From Beaufortia kweichowensis (Eukaryota; Chordata; Actinopteri; Cypriniformes; Gastromyzontidae): a DNA stretch of 64,000 nt. The DNA lies in assembly GCA_019155185.1 (NCBI GenBank), contig CM032816.1, positions 13,601,682 to 13,665,681 on the forward strand, given 5' to 3'. Positions 9,720-19,400 of the stretch are shown in pieces. Position 1 is the first letter of the stretch, and the number at the start of each line of letters is the position of its first letter. The notes below the pieces were generated by a model. The model was not told the DNA's origin, made no database searches, and saw only the letters and a list, made by a program, of their open reading frames with translations. The translations under genes were made by a program, and so were the position numbers.

Positions 9720-10716
9720 AATAACACAAAAAACAAGGGAGATACAATTGTAAGAAAAGCATTAATTCAGTATTGTTCAAAAAACAAAAAGAAACAATTA
9801 CTTGAACTTTTAACTGCTAGTTCTGTAAAAAACAGTGTAGCTCTTGTGATGATTCAAGCAGGACATCCTCCAACACAGGATGCAGTACATTATTAGTACT
9901 TGCATCATCTTGCATCATCATATTTTTGTATAAAATACAAACAGATAAATATTACACTTAAGTGTGTGCTGATTTTACAAGTTCATATTTAAAGAGAATT
10001 TGCATTTTGTCTGACCCACTACACACTATATATACCTGTGATGATGATGATTCCAATTATGTATGACTATGTTGGAGCCTCTATAAGTAAGCTACAATTA
10101 CAGTAAAATAAGGTAATGAACCTACCTTGGAAAACAATTGCCTTTTTTAAATGGCCTTCCCAGTGCTGCTTGATTTTTTGCAGGGTGGTTGGCTTCAGAG
10201 CAGGGCATAAACTGCAGTGATACATAGTGCAACATAACGAAACGTCATGTAAGAGCAGGATAGAAGAAAGCAGTTATATATATATATATAGAAAATGTCA
10301 CTCAGATGTAATAATCTGAACTGAGAAACAGGGCAGGACAAAATATCAAATGTGGTATTTTACAATACATTTCACACTATTTTGCTAATAAAACACCATA
10401 TTTAATTGTGTCAATCATTTTAGTTATAAAATCAGTAACACAATCACTTCCACTAAACTATCCAGTAGTTTACGTGTAAGCCATATAATTAACTTACGAC
10501 AGCATATATACCATTCTGTTCAGCAGTTTAGCTTAGTCTAGTTGTATTTAAGACAGTGACAAGGTTACCTGTTTGGCTAGTTAGGCTATACAGTTAATGC
10601 AACTTTTAAAACACAAACAGTGAGCAGCGAATACGCTGACAAACATAATTTCATATATCAGATTCAATTTCTAATTAAACGTATAATAAACACACACAGA
10701 TACATATATGCACTTA
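9720..10716. other. AT-rich spacer
   Basis: Apart from the exon-like segment at 10126-10207 and a short TA repeat at about 10276, this kilobase is AT-rich and contains no supported gene or repeat. Confidence 0.35.
10126..10207 (-). other. Exon-like segment with good donor
   Basis: On the minus strand an acceptor-like ACTGCAG is followed by an open stretch ending TTCCAAG|GTAGGTTC, a strong donor. Two frames are open (one reading LKPTTLQKIKQHWEGHLKKA). Neither continues correctly into the exon at 9716, so it may belong to a different or decayed gene. Function is unknown. Confidence 0.25.
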
Positions 10717-10879
10717 CAGTGGGTACGGAAAGTATTCAGACCCCCTTAAAATTTTCACTCTTTGTTATATTGCAGTCATTTGCTAAAATCATTTAAGTTC
10801 ATTTTTTTCCCTCATTAATGTACACACAGCACCCCATATTGACAGAAAAACACAGAATTGTTCACACTTTTGCAGATTT

Positions 10880-11089
10880 CACGAGTTCTCCTTTACAGAT
10901 AATAAGCAAGCGTAATAGTTATGCGTATTTGGCGTGCTGTCCGGGGGAGGGCCCCGAGCTCGGCAGTTCTTCCCGAACCTGGAGCGCTCCCCCCCTGTCC
11001 GGGGAGGGCTCCGAGCTCAGCGCTTGCCCGAACCCAGAGTGCTGCCCACCCCTAAGGAAGGTAACGTTGAGGCGTAGGGGTGGAGGAGG
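10880..11089 (-). repeat. Ngaro split repeat B2
   Basis: It begins CACGAGTTCTCCTTTACAGA at the outer end and shares with B1 the GC-rich block GGGGGAGGGCCCCGAGCTCG. It forms the element's outer 3' end. The last 40-50 bases next to A2 differ from B1. Confidence 0.8.
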
Positions 11090-11250
11090 GATGCCGAAAC
11101 GCTAGATAGAATGAAGGTAAGGCTGCTTGATTATTTTATAGAGGTTCTCTCTTGCGCTGATAGGGCAGACGCTGCGATTACTAATGATGAATTGGCCGGT
11201 TCAATTATCTGCGCGTGCTCCTCCCGAAATTAGTTAATCAAACTTCACTT
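11090..11250 (-). repeat. Ngaro split repeat A2
   Basis: These 161 bases are nearly identical to A1 at 13817-13977. By eye there are three differences (GCAGAC/GCAGAT, CTGCG/CTGTG, TTAAT/TTCAT). The high identity suggests a fairly recent insertion. Confidence 0.85.
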
Positions 11251-11420
11251 CACGAGTTGCCTTTACAGATAATAAGCAAGCGTAATAGTTATGCATATTT
11301 GGCGTGCTGTCTGGGGGAGGGCCCCGAGCTCGGCAGTTCTTCCCGAACCTGGAGCGCTCCTCCCCTGTCCGGGAGGACTCCGAGCTCGGCGCTTGTTCGA
11401 ACCCAGAGCTGCCCCAAAAG
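11251..11420 (-). repeat. Ngaro split repeat B1
   Basis: It begins CACGAGTTGCCTTTACAGAT directly after A2 and parallels B2 through the GC-rich block to CGAACCCAGAG. It then continues into unique sequence and the tandem repeats. Confidence 0.8.
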
Positions 11421-11549
11421 CAATAAGCGCAGGACAGCAGCCAAGAGCGGGGCAAAGTGGCCCCCCAAAACTGCAGGGCATGATGTGCTATAAGAGCTAG
11501 GGATGCTGGCGTCGCTTAGAGAGTAGATGCTACAGTGGAGAGAACGCGT

Positions 11550-12215
11550 GTGCCGCTGCGGCGGTAAGATAACGGAAGAGGCTCTTGCGGGAGTGTGCAC
11601 TGCTGCGGCAGTATAGAATAACGGAAGAGGCTCCTGCGGGAGCGTGCACTGCTGCGGCAGTATAGAATAACGGAAGAGGCTCCTGTGGGCGCGTGCACTG
11701 CTGTGGCAGTAAAATAACGGAAAAGGCTCCTGCTGGATGCGTGCACTGCTGCGCAGTAAAAGTAAGAATAATGGAAAAGGCTGCCTGCGGCAGAATAGAA
11801 TAACGGAAAAGGCTGCACTGCCGCGGCAGTGGGAATAACGGAAAAGGCTCCTGTGGGAGTGTGCACTGCTGCGGCAGTATAGAATAATGGAAGAGGCTTC
11901 TGCGGGAGCGTGCACTGCTGCGGCAGTATAGAATAACGGAAAAGGCTCCTGTGGGCGCGTGCACTGCTGTGGCAGTAAAATAACGGAAAAGGCTCCTGCT
12001 GGATCGTGCACTGCTGCGGCAGTAAAATAACGGAAAAGGCTCCTGCGGGAGCGTGCACTGCTGCGGCAGAATAGAATAACGGAAAAGGCTCCTGCGGGAG
12101 CGTGCACTGCTGCGGCAGTAAAATAACGGAAAAGGCTCCTGCGGGAGCATGCACTGCTGCGGTAGAAAAATAACGGAAGAGGTTCCTGCGGGGGCGTGCA
12201 CTGCCGGTGCTGGGG
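11550..12215 (-). repeat. 47-50 bp tandem repeat inside the Ngaro
   Basis: About thirteen imperfect units of the form CTCCTGCGGGAGCGTGCACT, GCTGCGGCAGT and A(T)AGAATAACGGAAAAGG lie between the recombinase tail and repeat B1. Each unit holds two small palindromes (CTCCTGCGGGAG and ACTGCTGCGGCAGT). The long minus-strand open frames across it are by-products of repeat length and composition, not genes. Confidence 0.9.
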
Positions 12216-12440
12216 GGGGTCGCCGATTAGGGTTCGGTGGGCTTCTTTAATGAGGAAGCGGTCCGAACGAATATAGCTTTTAAAAGCCTCTGACGACCAG
12301 CGGCCGAGCGCCTGGATCTGGTGCTGGGAGAGGCCCTTTTGGGCTGCTGTGGTTGCCGCGCCTATGCCAAATGAATGGCTGGAAAAGTTATCGGCTGGGG
12401 TGCCGGATAGGCGCAGAACACAAGCGAGCTGCGACGACTA
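12205..12440 (-). pseudogene. Ngaro/DIRS tyrosine recombinase, C-terminal remnant
   Basis: The minus strand reads SGTPADNFSSHSFGIGAATT and then QIQALGRWSSEAFKSYIRSD, the end of a DIRS-type tyrosine recombinase. The nucleophile tyrosine (in KSYIRS, 12273-12275) is present. The HxxR box reads HSFG: the expected catalytic arginine is glycine (codon at 12366-12368). The rest of the enzyme upstream is deleted. The copy cannot be active. Confidence 0.8.
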
Positions 12441-12485
12441 ATGGATAAAGCTCGAATAGGGCTGAGGATTGTGGCTGTGGCAGAT

Positions 12486-12987
12486 TCAGCAGCTGCGGGG
12501 GCCACGTAGATGCGAACCAGCGACCTTGGAGAAAACTCTCTGGGTTATTGAGAGGTGCGCGGCTGGGATGGCATCGGGAGGTGAGATGATTAAGAAATCG
12601 TCCAGAAGGTGGATTAAATAGGGGATAGCGTAGTTATTAGAGAGAATCCAGCAGATAGCTTCTGACAGCATGTCAAAAATTTTTGGGCTGCTTTTGCAGC
12701 CGAAAGTTAGACGGACGGAGAAGTAAAACTTGTCATGCCAGTATATGCCGAATAAATGCCAAAAATCGGGGTGAATAGTCATCACTTTAAAGGCAGAGGT
12801 AAGGTAAGAGGTAAGTGAGGGAGAATTTCTCGAGTGGTATGAGGCTGTTAACGCTTGGAAAAGGAGAATTGTGCGGGGAAGACAGATCGATTATGAGGCA
12901 CTTTTTACCTGAGAATTTACGGATAGCTATGCCAATCGGGCTCACGCGAAAAACGGTGAAGGGGGGAACAGAAAAGGGGCTGATCAT
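12486..12987 (-). pseudogene. Ngaro/DIRS reverse transcriptase fragment
   Basis: The reading frames contain FGCKSSPKIFDMLSEAICW and a catalytic box HLLDDFLIISPP, which corresponds to the Y/L-DD motif of DIRS-type RTs. The upstream frame at 12987-12787 carries the palm start (GKKCLIIDLSSPHNS). A frameshift separates the two near 12786. RNase H is absent because the sequence passes directly into the recombinase tail. Confidence 0.8.
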
Positions 12988-13009
12988 AAAGTTCGCAACG
13001 ATTTCTTTT

Positions 13010-13762
13010 TTAATTAGAAGGTCTACCGTGTCGGGTTCGGTGAGAGTGGACTGGAGATTTGGGCAAATGAGGCTGTGGGCGGGGAGGGTTATGACGCCGG
13101 GATGGAAGCCGTTTGTGAGACCGGTCAGTATCGGGGTAATTACATAGTTCTGAAGATAAACGAGAAATGTTCACGGGAGTCGATAAGATGGTAGCGGAGG
13201 CAGGCTCGCGCTGAGGTGGCGGCCTGTGGCGGGGGCTGGAGTGTCGAGGAGAGCTGGAAGTTGAGCCAAGGCGTCTGGGGCGCGGCCCAGGCTTGGCGAC
13301 GGCTTCCTGCTGCGTCCGTCCCACGGGGGCACTGCGGCTTGGCCGTTGGTACGGGCTCCCGCGAGCGCGGCCGGCTGATGTTGAGGCTTTTGCGGAGGGG
13401 GCGGTGCTTGGAGGCGGCGCTCCTGGCTCGAGAGAGACGTAGAGAGCGTGGAGCTCCGCTTTGGTTAGCCGGCGGGAGAAGCTGGCGCCCTTGCCGATTA
13501 GCACCTGCCGGAGGCCCAGCACGGTCCATTTCTCCACGGCGGGGACGGAGGGGAGGGCCGATGCGTAGGAGGAAGCCGGTGAAGGCGTCCGGCGCTTGGA
13601 AGGCGAGGGCGGGCTTCTGGATGTTGCTGTAGGTGCGGCGCGGGTGGGCCGGTGGCCCCGAGATGTAGCTGCGGGCTTGGGTGTTGCGTCCCGCAGAGTG
13701 CTGGCACGGTGGCCGGGAGAAGAGTCGGAGGATCCAGAAGACATAATCCAACTGTTTTCCAA
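13010..13762 (-). CDS. Ngaro gag-like protein with SAP-like motif
   Basis: A 250-codon frame is rich in Ser, Pro and Arg, as is usual for fish DIRS/Ngaro first ORFs. A conserved island reads WTVLGLRQVLIGKGASFSRR then LTKAELHALY, a SAP-like helix-extended-loop-helix DNA-binding motif. Met at 13744 is an alternative start. The frame stops before the RT region. It is the best preserved part of this otherwise deleted element. Confidence 0.6.
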   Translation of the reverse strand: MENSWIMSSGSSDSSPGHRASTLRDATPKPAATSRGHRPTRAAPTATSRSPPSPSKRRTPSPASSYASALPSVPAVEKWTVLGLRQVLIGKGASFSRRLTKAELHALYVSLEPGAPPPSTAPSAKASTSAGRARGSPYQRPSRSAPVGRTQQEAVAKPGPRPRRLGSTSSSPRHSSPRHRPPPQREPASATILSTPVNISRLSSELCNYPDTDRSHKRLPSRRHNPPRPQPHLPKSPVHSHRTRHGRPSN

Positions 13763-13816
13763 TTATTTGTTTTCAAATTATTTATTTCGTTCTCTGAATG
13801 GCAGCGTTGTAAAGCC

Positions 13817-13977
13817 GATGCCGAAACGCTAGATAGAATGAAGGTAAGGCTGCTTGATTATTTTATAGAGGTTCTCTCTTGCGCTGATAGGGCAGATGCT
13901 GCGATTACTAATGATGAATTGGCCGGTTCAATTATCTGTGCGTGCTCCTCCCGAAATTAGTTCATCAAACTTCACTT
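13817..13977 (-). repeat. Ngaro split repeat A1
   Basis: This 161-base repeat forms the 5' end of the minus-strand element and ends at TTCACTT, where Tc1 sequence resumes. See A2 for the near-identical partner. Confidence 0.85.
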
Positions 13978-14039
13978 ATTAAAAAAGAAAAACTGAAATA
14001 ATCACATGGTCCTAAGTATTCAGACCCTTTGATCAGTAT

Positions 14040-15051
14040 TTAGTAGAAGCACCCTTTTGATCTAATACAGCCATGAGTCTTTTTGGGAAAGATGCAACAA
14101 GTTTTTCACACCTGGATTTGGGGATCCTCTGCCATTCCTCCTTGCAGATTCTCTTCAGTTCTGTCAGGTTGGATGGTAAACGTTGGTGGACAGCCATTTT
14201 CAGGTCTCTCCAGAGATGCTCAATTGGTTTTAAGTCAGGGCTCTAGCTGGGCCATTCAAGAACAGTCACATAGCTGTTGTGAAGCCACTCCTTCGTTATT
14301 TTAGCTGTGTGCTTAGGGTCATTGTCTTGTTGGAAGGTGAACCTTCGGCCCAGTCTGAGGTCCTGAGCGCTCTGGAGAAGGTTTTCGTCCAGGATATCCC
14401 TGTACTTGGGCGCATTCATCTTTCCCTCGATTGCAACCAGTCGTCCTGTCCCTGCAGCTGAAAAACACCCCCACAGCATGATGCTACCACCACCACCATG
14501 CTTCACTGTTGGGACTGTATTGGACAGGTGATGAGCAGTGACTGGTTTTCTCCACACATACCGCTTAGAATTAAGGCCAAAAAGTTCTATCTTGGTCTCA
14601 TCAGACCAGAGAATCTTATTTCTCACCATCTTGGAGTCCTTAAGGTTTTTTAGCAAACTCCATGTGGGCTTTCATGTGTCTTGCACTGAGGAGAGGCTTC
14701 TGTTGGGCCACTCTGCCATAAAGCCCCAACTGGTGGAGGGCTGCAGTGATGGTTGACTTTCTACAACTTTCTCCCATCTCCCGAGTGCATCTCTGGAGCT
14801 CAGCCACAGTGATCTTTGGGTTCTTCTTTACATCTCTCACCAAGGCTCTTCTCCCCGATAGCTCAGTTTGGCTGGACGGCCAGCTCTAGGAAGGGTTCTG
14901 GTCGTCCCAAACATCTTTCATTTAAGGATTATGGAGGCCACTGTGCTCTTAGGAACCTTAAGTGCAGCAGAAATTTTTTGTAACCTTGGCCAGATCTGTG
15001 CCTTGCCACAATTCTGTCTCTGAGCTCTTCAGGCAGTTCCTTTGACCTCAT
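14040..15051 (-). pseudogene. Tc1-like transposase, broken
   Basis: The N-terminal paired-type helix-turn-helix begins MRSKELPEELRDRIVARH near 15051. It suffers a frameshift at an A-run around 14975, and the DNA-binding part continues at 14843-14640 (VRDVKKNPKITVAELQRC). The catalytic core at 14656-14243 has the first Asp in WSDETKIELFG and the second in FQQDNDPKHTAK. A stop codon follows LEWPS near 14245, just before the third acidic residue region (PIEHLWRDLK). Together these inactivate the enzyme. Confidence 0.9.
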
Positions 15052-15060
15052 GATTCTCAT

Positions 15061-15386
15061 TTGCTCTGACATGCACTGACATGCACATTGGTGAACAGGG
15101 TCTCAGCGGTGACCATAGCTGTGGGCAGAGCAGGTAAAAGAATTAGTTTGCATGACTTAGAAAAACGATCTACGAGAACTAAAACACAGGTGAAACCATC
15201 TGATGGAGGAAGATCGGTGAGAAAGTCTACGGCCACATGAGACCAAGGGTGGTGAGGTGTAGGGAGGGGCATTAGCTTTCCTTGGGGTAGTGAACGTGGA
15301 GATTTGGTTATGGCACAGACTGAACAACCCTTGACGAACCGGGAGATGTTCTCGGACATACCGGGCCACCAGTACCAGTTGGCCAC
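15061..15386 (-). pseudogene. Ty3/gypsy integrase
   Basis: The HHCC zinc-binding tail reads WYWWPGMSENISRFVKGC plus SVCA. The catalytic core begins WSHVAVDFLTDLPPSDGFTC with its first Asp, followed by VLVDRFSKSCK. The DDE core is cut off after about 60 residues at the Tc1 junction, so it cannot function. It is closely related to the remnant at 946-1378. Confidence 0.85.
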
Positions 15387-15418
15387 CAGCGAGAGAGTTT
15401 GATGGCTGCCTGGGTGTC

Positions 15419-16140
15419 CTATTCCCGGAACCAGTCCATGACGGAAAGGCGGAGAGATTCAGGTACGAATAGTTTCCCCTCAGGACCTCCTGGCAGAGCG
15501 GGATGATGTTGGTTGATCTGCTGGATTTGTTCGTGGATAGCCCATCGAATAGGGCTCACGATCATGGCTGGAGGGAGAATCGGCTCTGGAACGCGCACCT
15601 CCGGCTCAGGAGCGAACATCCGTGATAATGCATCGGCCCGTCCATTCAGGGACAGCATCCACTTTCCCCTGGTCCATCTGGACGCCCTTGGCATCGATGA
15701 TGTTTCCGAGGAACTGGATCTTGGTAAGGTGGAACTCACACTTCTCGGACTTGAAGAGATGGTGATCCTTCAAGCGCTGGAGAACGAGTTGGACATGGTG
15801 TCTGTGTTTGGCAGGGGACTTTGAATAGATAAGGATGTCATCGATGTAGATGATTAGAAACTGGTCAAGGAAGTCATGGAAGATTTCATTCATAAAGTTT
15901 TGGAAGATTGCTGGGGCGTTGACCAACCCGAACGGCATCACACAGTATTCGTAGTGGCCAGCTGGTGTAATGAAGGCGGTCTTCCACTTGTCTCCAGCGC
16001 GAATTCGAATAAGGTTGTAGGCGTTCCTCAAGTCGAGCTTGGTGAAGATCCTAGCCCCTTGGAGTTGTTCAATCACCACTGGGACCAAAGGAAGTGGATA
16101 ACGGAACTTCGTTGTAGCATTATTCAGGACTCAATAGTCA
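15419..16140 (-). pseudogene. Ty3/gypsy reverse transcriptase
   Basis: The frame at 16088-15606 contains FTKLDLRNAYNLIRIRAGD, then GHYEYCVMPFGLVNAPAIFQ and the active-site box IIYIDDILIYS, all hallmark RT motifs (fingers/palm). After GKVDAVPEW it jumps to NGRADALSRMFAPEPE at 15660-15600, the linker after RNase H, so RNase H was deleted. The continuation at 15739-15419 lies in another frame. Confidence 0.9.
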
Positions 16141-16248
16141 ATGCAGGGCCTCAGCCCTCCATCCTTCTTGCCCACAAAGAAAAAGCTGAAGGCAGCAGGA
16201 GATGTGGAAGGACGGATTAATCCATTCCGCAGTGCTTCATCGATGTAC

Positions 16249-16653
16249 TCACCCATGGCCTTCTGTTCCGGGATGGACAGGGAGTAGATATTCCTCCGGG
16301 ATCCGGTCAAAACCCTCCATATCGACTTGGGAGATCGCAGAAATGTTCACTTTGGACGGAGAAGGCTTACCAAGAATCCTTTGTAGATCCTTTCTGCAGG
16401 AGATATCGCAATCCGCACCCCATCGGGTGATGTGACCGGACTCCCAGTGGATCTCCGGAGTGTGTTGCTGCAGCCACGGACGTCCCAAAGTTATATCCAT
16501 TGCAGAACCCTCCAGCACCCAGAAGGAGATCTCCTCAGAATGACCGTTTTCCATCAGAAGTGTTAGTTGAGGAGAAGAAAAGCAGATGCGACATCGACCC
16601 AACGGTTTTCCCAGAACGTTGTGAATCGCCACCAGAACGTTGTGAATCCACAT
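16249..16653 (-). pseudogene. Ty3/gypsy protease region
   Basis: The frame includes SFWVLEGSAMDITLGRPWLQ, typical of the C-terminal part of gypsy aspartic proteases (LGxPWL), followed by the spacer leading to RT (YLLPVHPGTEGHG). The DTG active-site region upstream is lost or frameshifted near 16650, where a short duplication (GTTGTGAATC...) is visible. Confidence 0.65.
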
Positions 16654-17096
16654 TCGGAACTGAATAGCGTAGTCAGTAACTGCCCGCTTGTTCTGACGGA
16701 GCTGCAGTAGTTGATCTGAGGCAGAGAGGGGATTATCTGATCAAAGACTTCTTTAAAATGACTAAGGAAGGCAGAGAGAGAATGCATAGTAGGTCCATCG
16801 GCTTGTTTCAAGCTATGAGCCCATCTCAACGCTCGACCGGATAACAGGGAGATAATAAAAGCGATCTTACCATCCTCAGTAGGGAATGTATGAGCATGCA
16901 TGTCCAGGTAAAGTTCACATTGAAGCAGAAAACCGCCAAAATCCTCTGCCACTCCCGAGTACTTGTTAGGCAGGGCCATGGGACTGGCTGGTGGAGCAGG
17001 ACTTACCGGTGCAGGCACAAGGGATCTGAGAATGTGGGCAATTTCGATGAGGGGTTCCATAGGATGCTGAGCTGGTTGATGTGTAGATGGGTCCAT
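16654..17096 (-). pseudogene. Ty3/gypsy gag
   Basis: The frame starts MDPSTHQPAQHPMEPLIEIA just inside the LTR and includes NKYSGVAEDFGGFLLQCELY and IAFIISLLSGRALRWA, matching the retrotransposon gag capsid domain. It loses its frame near 16700, before any zinc knuckle. Confidence 0.85.
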
Positions 17097-17120
17097 AGTT
17101 CCTTATTTGGTCAGATATTC

Positions 17121-17604
17121 TGTTATGTATTATGGATGAAGCACACAGGTAAATGGAAATAACAAAAGGAGTATTTACTTCAGGTAAACAGGTTAAACAC
17201 AAAAGGTAACAGCAAATGCCATAAACAAACGTAAAGGTATCAATATTGGCTCTTCAACAAACATAAAGGTACTTTGGCATAAACAAGCATAAAGGTATCA
17301 ACAATGGTATAAACAACAAGATCACAAACTGTGCATAAATAAAGAGAGAGAGAAGGAAAAGGTCAGTATGGCGAATTGCCAGGTAAGCAAACCAATATGT
17401 GACAACGTGAAGCAGCAAACACTGAGAATATAAAGAGTCCGGGGTAATGATCAACAGCTGCAGGTTATCCAATGAAGCATGAATGCTGTGCAAGGGGTTC
17501 TGGGTAATGTAGTCTGGTGAAAGTCCGGTGAATGGGAACGTGAATGTGTGACGGTGGGATCTGATGCAGCCTGAGTGGAAATGGCATCAGATGGCTCCGT
17601 AACA
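17121..17604 (-). repeat. Ty3/gypsy 5' LTR
   Basis: The 484-base segment starts TGTTACGGAGCC and ends ATTATGGATTATG-like sequence finishing TAACA on the minus strand, giving 5-bp inverted ends TGTTA/TAACA. The gag start codon lies about 25 bases beyond its inner end. Its partner LTR is not in the window, so the boundaries rest on the end motifs and position only. Confidence 0.6.
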
Positions 17605-18600
17605 AGTGCTTTATTAGAGAGAGATCGAATTATATTTAGCAAGCCAAGTCATATCAATTGTTTCTTTAGCTTATATGTGTTTATACTGGCTGGCTGTACA
17701 TTATCCCTTACAGAACAGAAGCTTAGACTGTAAGCTGTATACTGATGCTGGAAAGCACATACCTACATGACAAAGTGTTTGTTGCAATGGTCAGTTATTC
17801 ATGTTCATGTTTATCCAAAGGTAATTAAAATCTGTTATTGCAACTTCCACATTAAAAGAAATATTTTAAGTTGCTCATCCACCCTCACACACATGCATGT
17901 CAAAGGTGAAAAACGAGCGTTTTTGATTGATCATACAGGTGACAGTTTGTTTAGCCCTCTGATCTCATTTTAGATGATTTATATGAATCTCCTGGGTTCA
18001 GAATGTTTTTGTAGTGTAGTGAACAGCACTCCAGAAGGCATTTCAGGTCCCAACTTTACAAGCAGGGTCCCTCTTTAATGTAAACTAAGGACCAGTGACA
18101 TCAGATAAGGCTACCAGAGAAACTGCCAGACACCCTCTATAGGGTAGCCTTATCATCAAACTAAAACCCTCACCCAAAGATCCAGGCCAGCCTGGCCAGA
18201 AAACTTCTCAGGACCTCCACATGTGGCGGGTAATTAACCGGCCATGCGGCAGCTTTGGCTAAAACAAAGGATCTCTACATTCCATAATTTATAAAAATGG
18301 ACACAAACATATTGGACATATCACATATTCATTCTGTACTCTCTGAGAACATACTTTGTAATAGTCATTTGTGTTAAATACGGAAGTTTTACAAATGCTA
18401 TTCACATATGAATGAATTCATGCATGATAGTTTAATATATTTTTGTCATGTTTATACTCTTTGTATTCAGGACAAAGCCAAAGGTATTTTGAAAGTGGTT
18501 TGGGAAGTGAGAATTGCATAGGTAAAACAGTGAAGACACAGTTTTAATGCTGTGCTTTACTCTATGCAAATACATTCACTTCACAAGCAAAAGGATGAGT
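17605..18600. other. Unassigned spacer with a hairpin
   Basis: No gene was recognised. At 18104-18115 and 18143-18154 the 12-bp inverted repeat GATAAGGCTACC/GGTAGCCTTATC could form a stem with a 27-base loop. The rest shows no recognisable repeat. Confidence 0.4.
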
Positions 18601-19400
18601 GAGCCCTCTCTGACATCAACAGCCAATCACAGCCCTGCAACGGACAAGCGCCAAAATGCAATCAACTTCTTATCTGAAAGGGGATAAAAGTACCCTTTCA
18701 ACACAAATTCTTTGTTCTGAGTTTCCAGGCTGTGTGCTGGGAAGCATAACAGCAACACACCGTTCTGAGTTTCCAGGCTGTGTGCTGGGAAGCATAACAG
18801 ATCACCCGTTCTGAGTTTCCGGGAAGGAAGCATAACAGATCACCCAGTTCTGAGTCTCCCCGCAAGGACTGAAATAGAGAAACCACGTTCTGAGCCTGCT
18901 GTCCAGAAAGGCAATAACAAACGTCTACAACAAGGTTAAGCCCAGGAGGGCAACCTTACTTCCAGGTACCTTCATCTGCGTGTTCCAGATCGTCAAGGAC
19001 CTTCCGCACCAGCTTCAGGGCCTCATTTGCGTGTTCCAGATCGCCAGGACCCTTTTGGTGCTCCAGGAGATTAGCATCCCACAGCGCTTCGTGTTCAAGG
19101 CTGTTGAATGGATTCAGACTCCTTCACCACTGCAACAAGGCCCAGCCTCACCAGTGGAAGACGTCACCACCATCGACTGCTCACGTGAACGTAAATATCA
19201 CTTACCAAACCTCTTTCTAGAGACCTTGGCATTAGTGTACTCTTTCAGTTCATTTCACTTTATACCTTAGTTACCTGCATTCTCTTCATTCTTTACACTC
19301 AACCTTACTATCCTTTAGCTCTTTAGTATCATTTAGTAGTGTGCTAGTTATTCTTGTATGTCTTTTGTAAATAAATTGTTTTATTACAATTGTGTCTTCC
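18600..19400 (+). mobile_element. LTR-like segment (possible solo LTR)
   Basis: A TATA-like GGGATAAAAGTACCC at about 18679 is followed by three to four direct copies of a roughly 40-48 bp unit (GTTCTGAGTTTCCAGGCTGT plus GTGCTGGGAAGCATAACAG) at 18714-18860. A polyadenylation signal AATAAA lies near 19370. TGGTGCCCCG, a possible primer-binding site, occurs at 19571 and again at 19692. The arrangement looks like an LTR and leader, but no gag or pol follows and the ends are not defined. Confidence 0.3.

Larger units (their letters stand above)
10880..13977 (-). mobile_element. Ngaro (DIRS order) tyrosine-recombinase retrotransposon, internally deleted
   Basis: Read on the minus strand the order is A1 (13977-13817), gag-like ORF, reverse transcriptase, recombinase tail, minisatellite, B1 (about 11420-11251), A2 (11250-11090), B2 (11089-10880). 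This A1-ORFs-B1-A2-B2 order is the split-direct-repeat layout of Ngaro elements. At 3.1 kb it is short for the family. Most of the RT, the RNase H and the N-terminal recombinase are missing. It lies inside a Tc1 transposon with clean junctions and no target duplication, as expected for recombinase-mediated insertion. Confidence 0.85.
10718..15060 (-). mobile_element. Tc1/mariner transposon, interrupted by a Ngaro element
   Basis: The left end has the terminal inverted repeat CAGTGGGTACGGAAAGTATT next to a TA. The body resumes after the inserted Ngaro (10880-13977), and the transposase reads on the minus strand from about 15051 to 14040. The far inverted repeat and the transposase leader are missing: the element stops about 15060, where Ty3/gypsy sequence begins. 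Removing the insert restores a continuous Tc1 sequence (GCAGATTT followed by ATTAAAA), so the Ngaro inserted without a target duplication. Confidence 0.9.
15061..17604 (-). mobile_element. Ty3/gypsy retrotransposon, 3'-truncated
   Basis: On the minus strand the order is LTR (17604-17121), gag, protease, reverse transcriptase and integrase, which is the gypsy order. RNase H is missing: the RT block passes directly into the RADALSR linker that normally follows RNase H. The integrase stops about 15061 where Tc1 sequence begins, so the 3' LTR is lost. Several frameshifts show the copy is dead. Confidence 0.9.

Noticed and set aside
11289..12201. Three long minus-strand frames with SLFRYF-type repeats
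   Set aside because: They arise from the 47-50 bp tandem repeat in the Ngaro 3' region and lack any domain.
13216..13632. 138-codon plus-strand frame rich in Arg and Gly
   Set aside because: It is the GC-rich shadow of the minus-strand Ngaro gag-like ORF.
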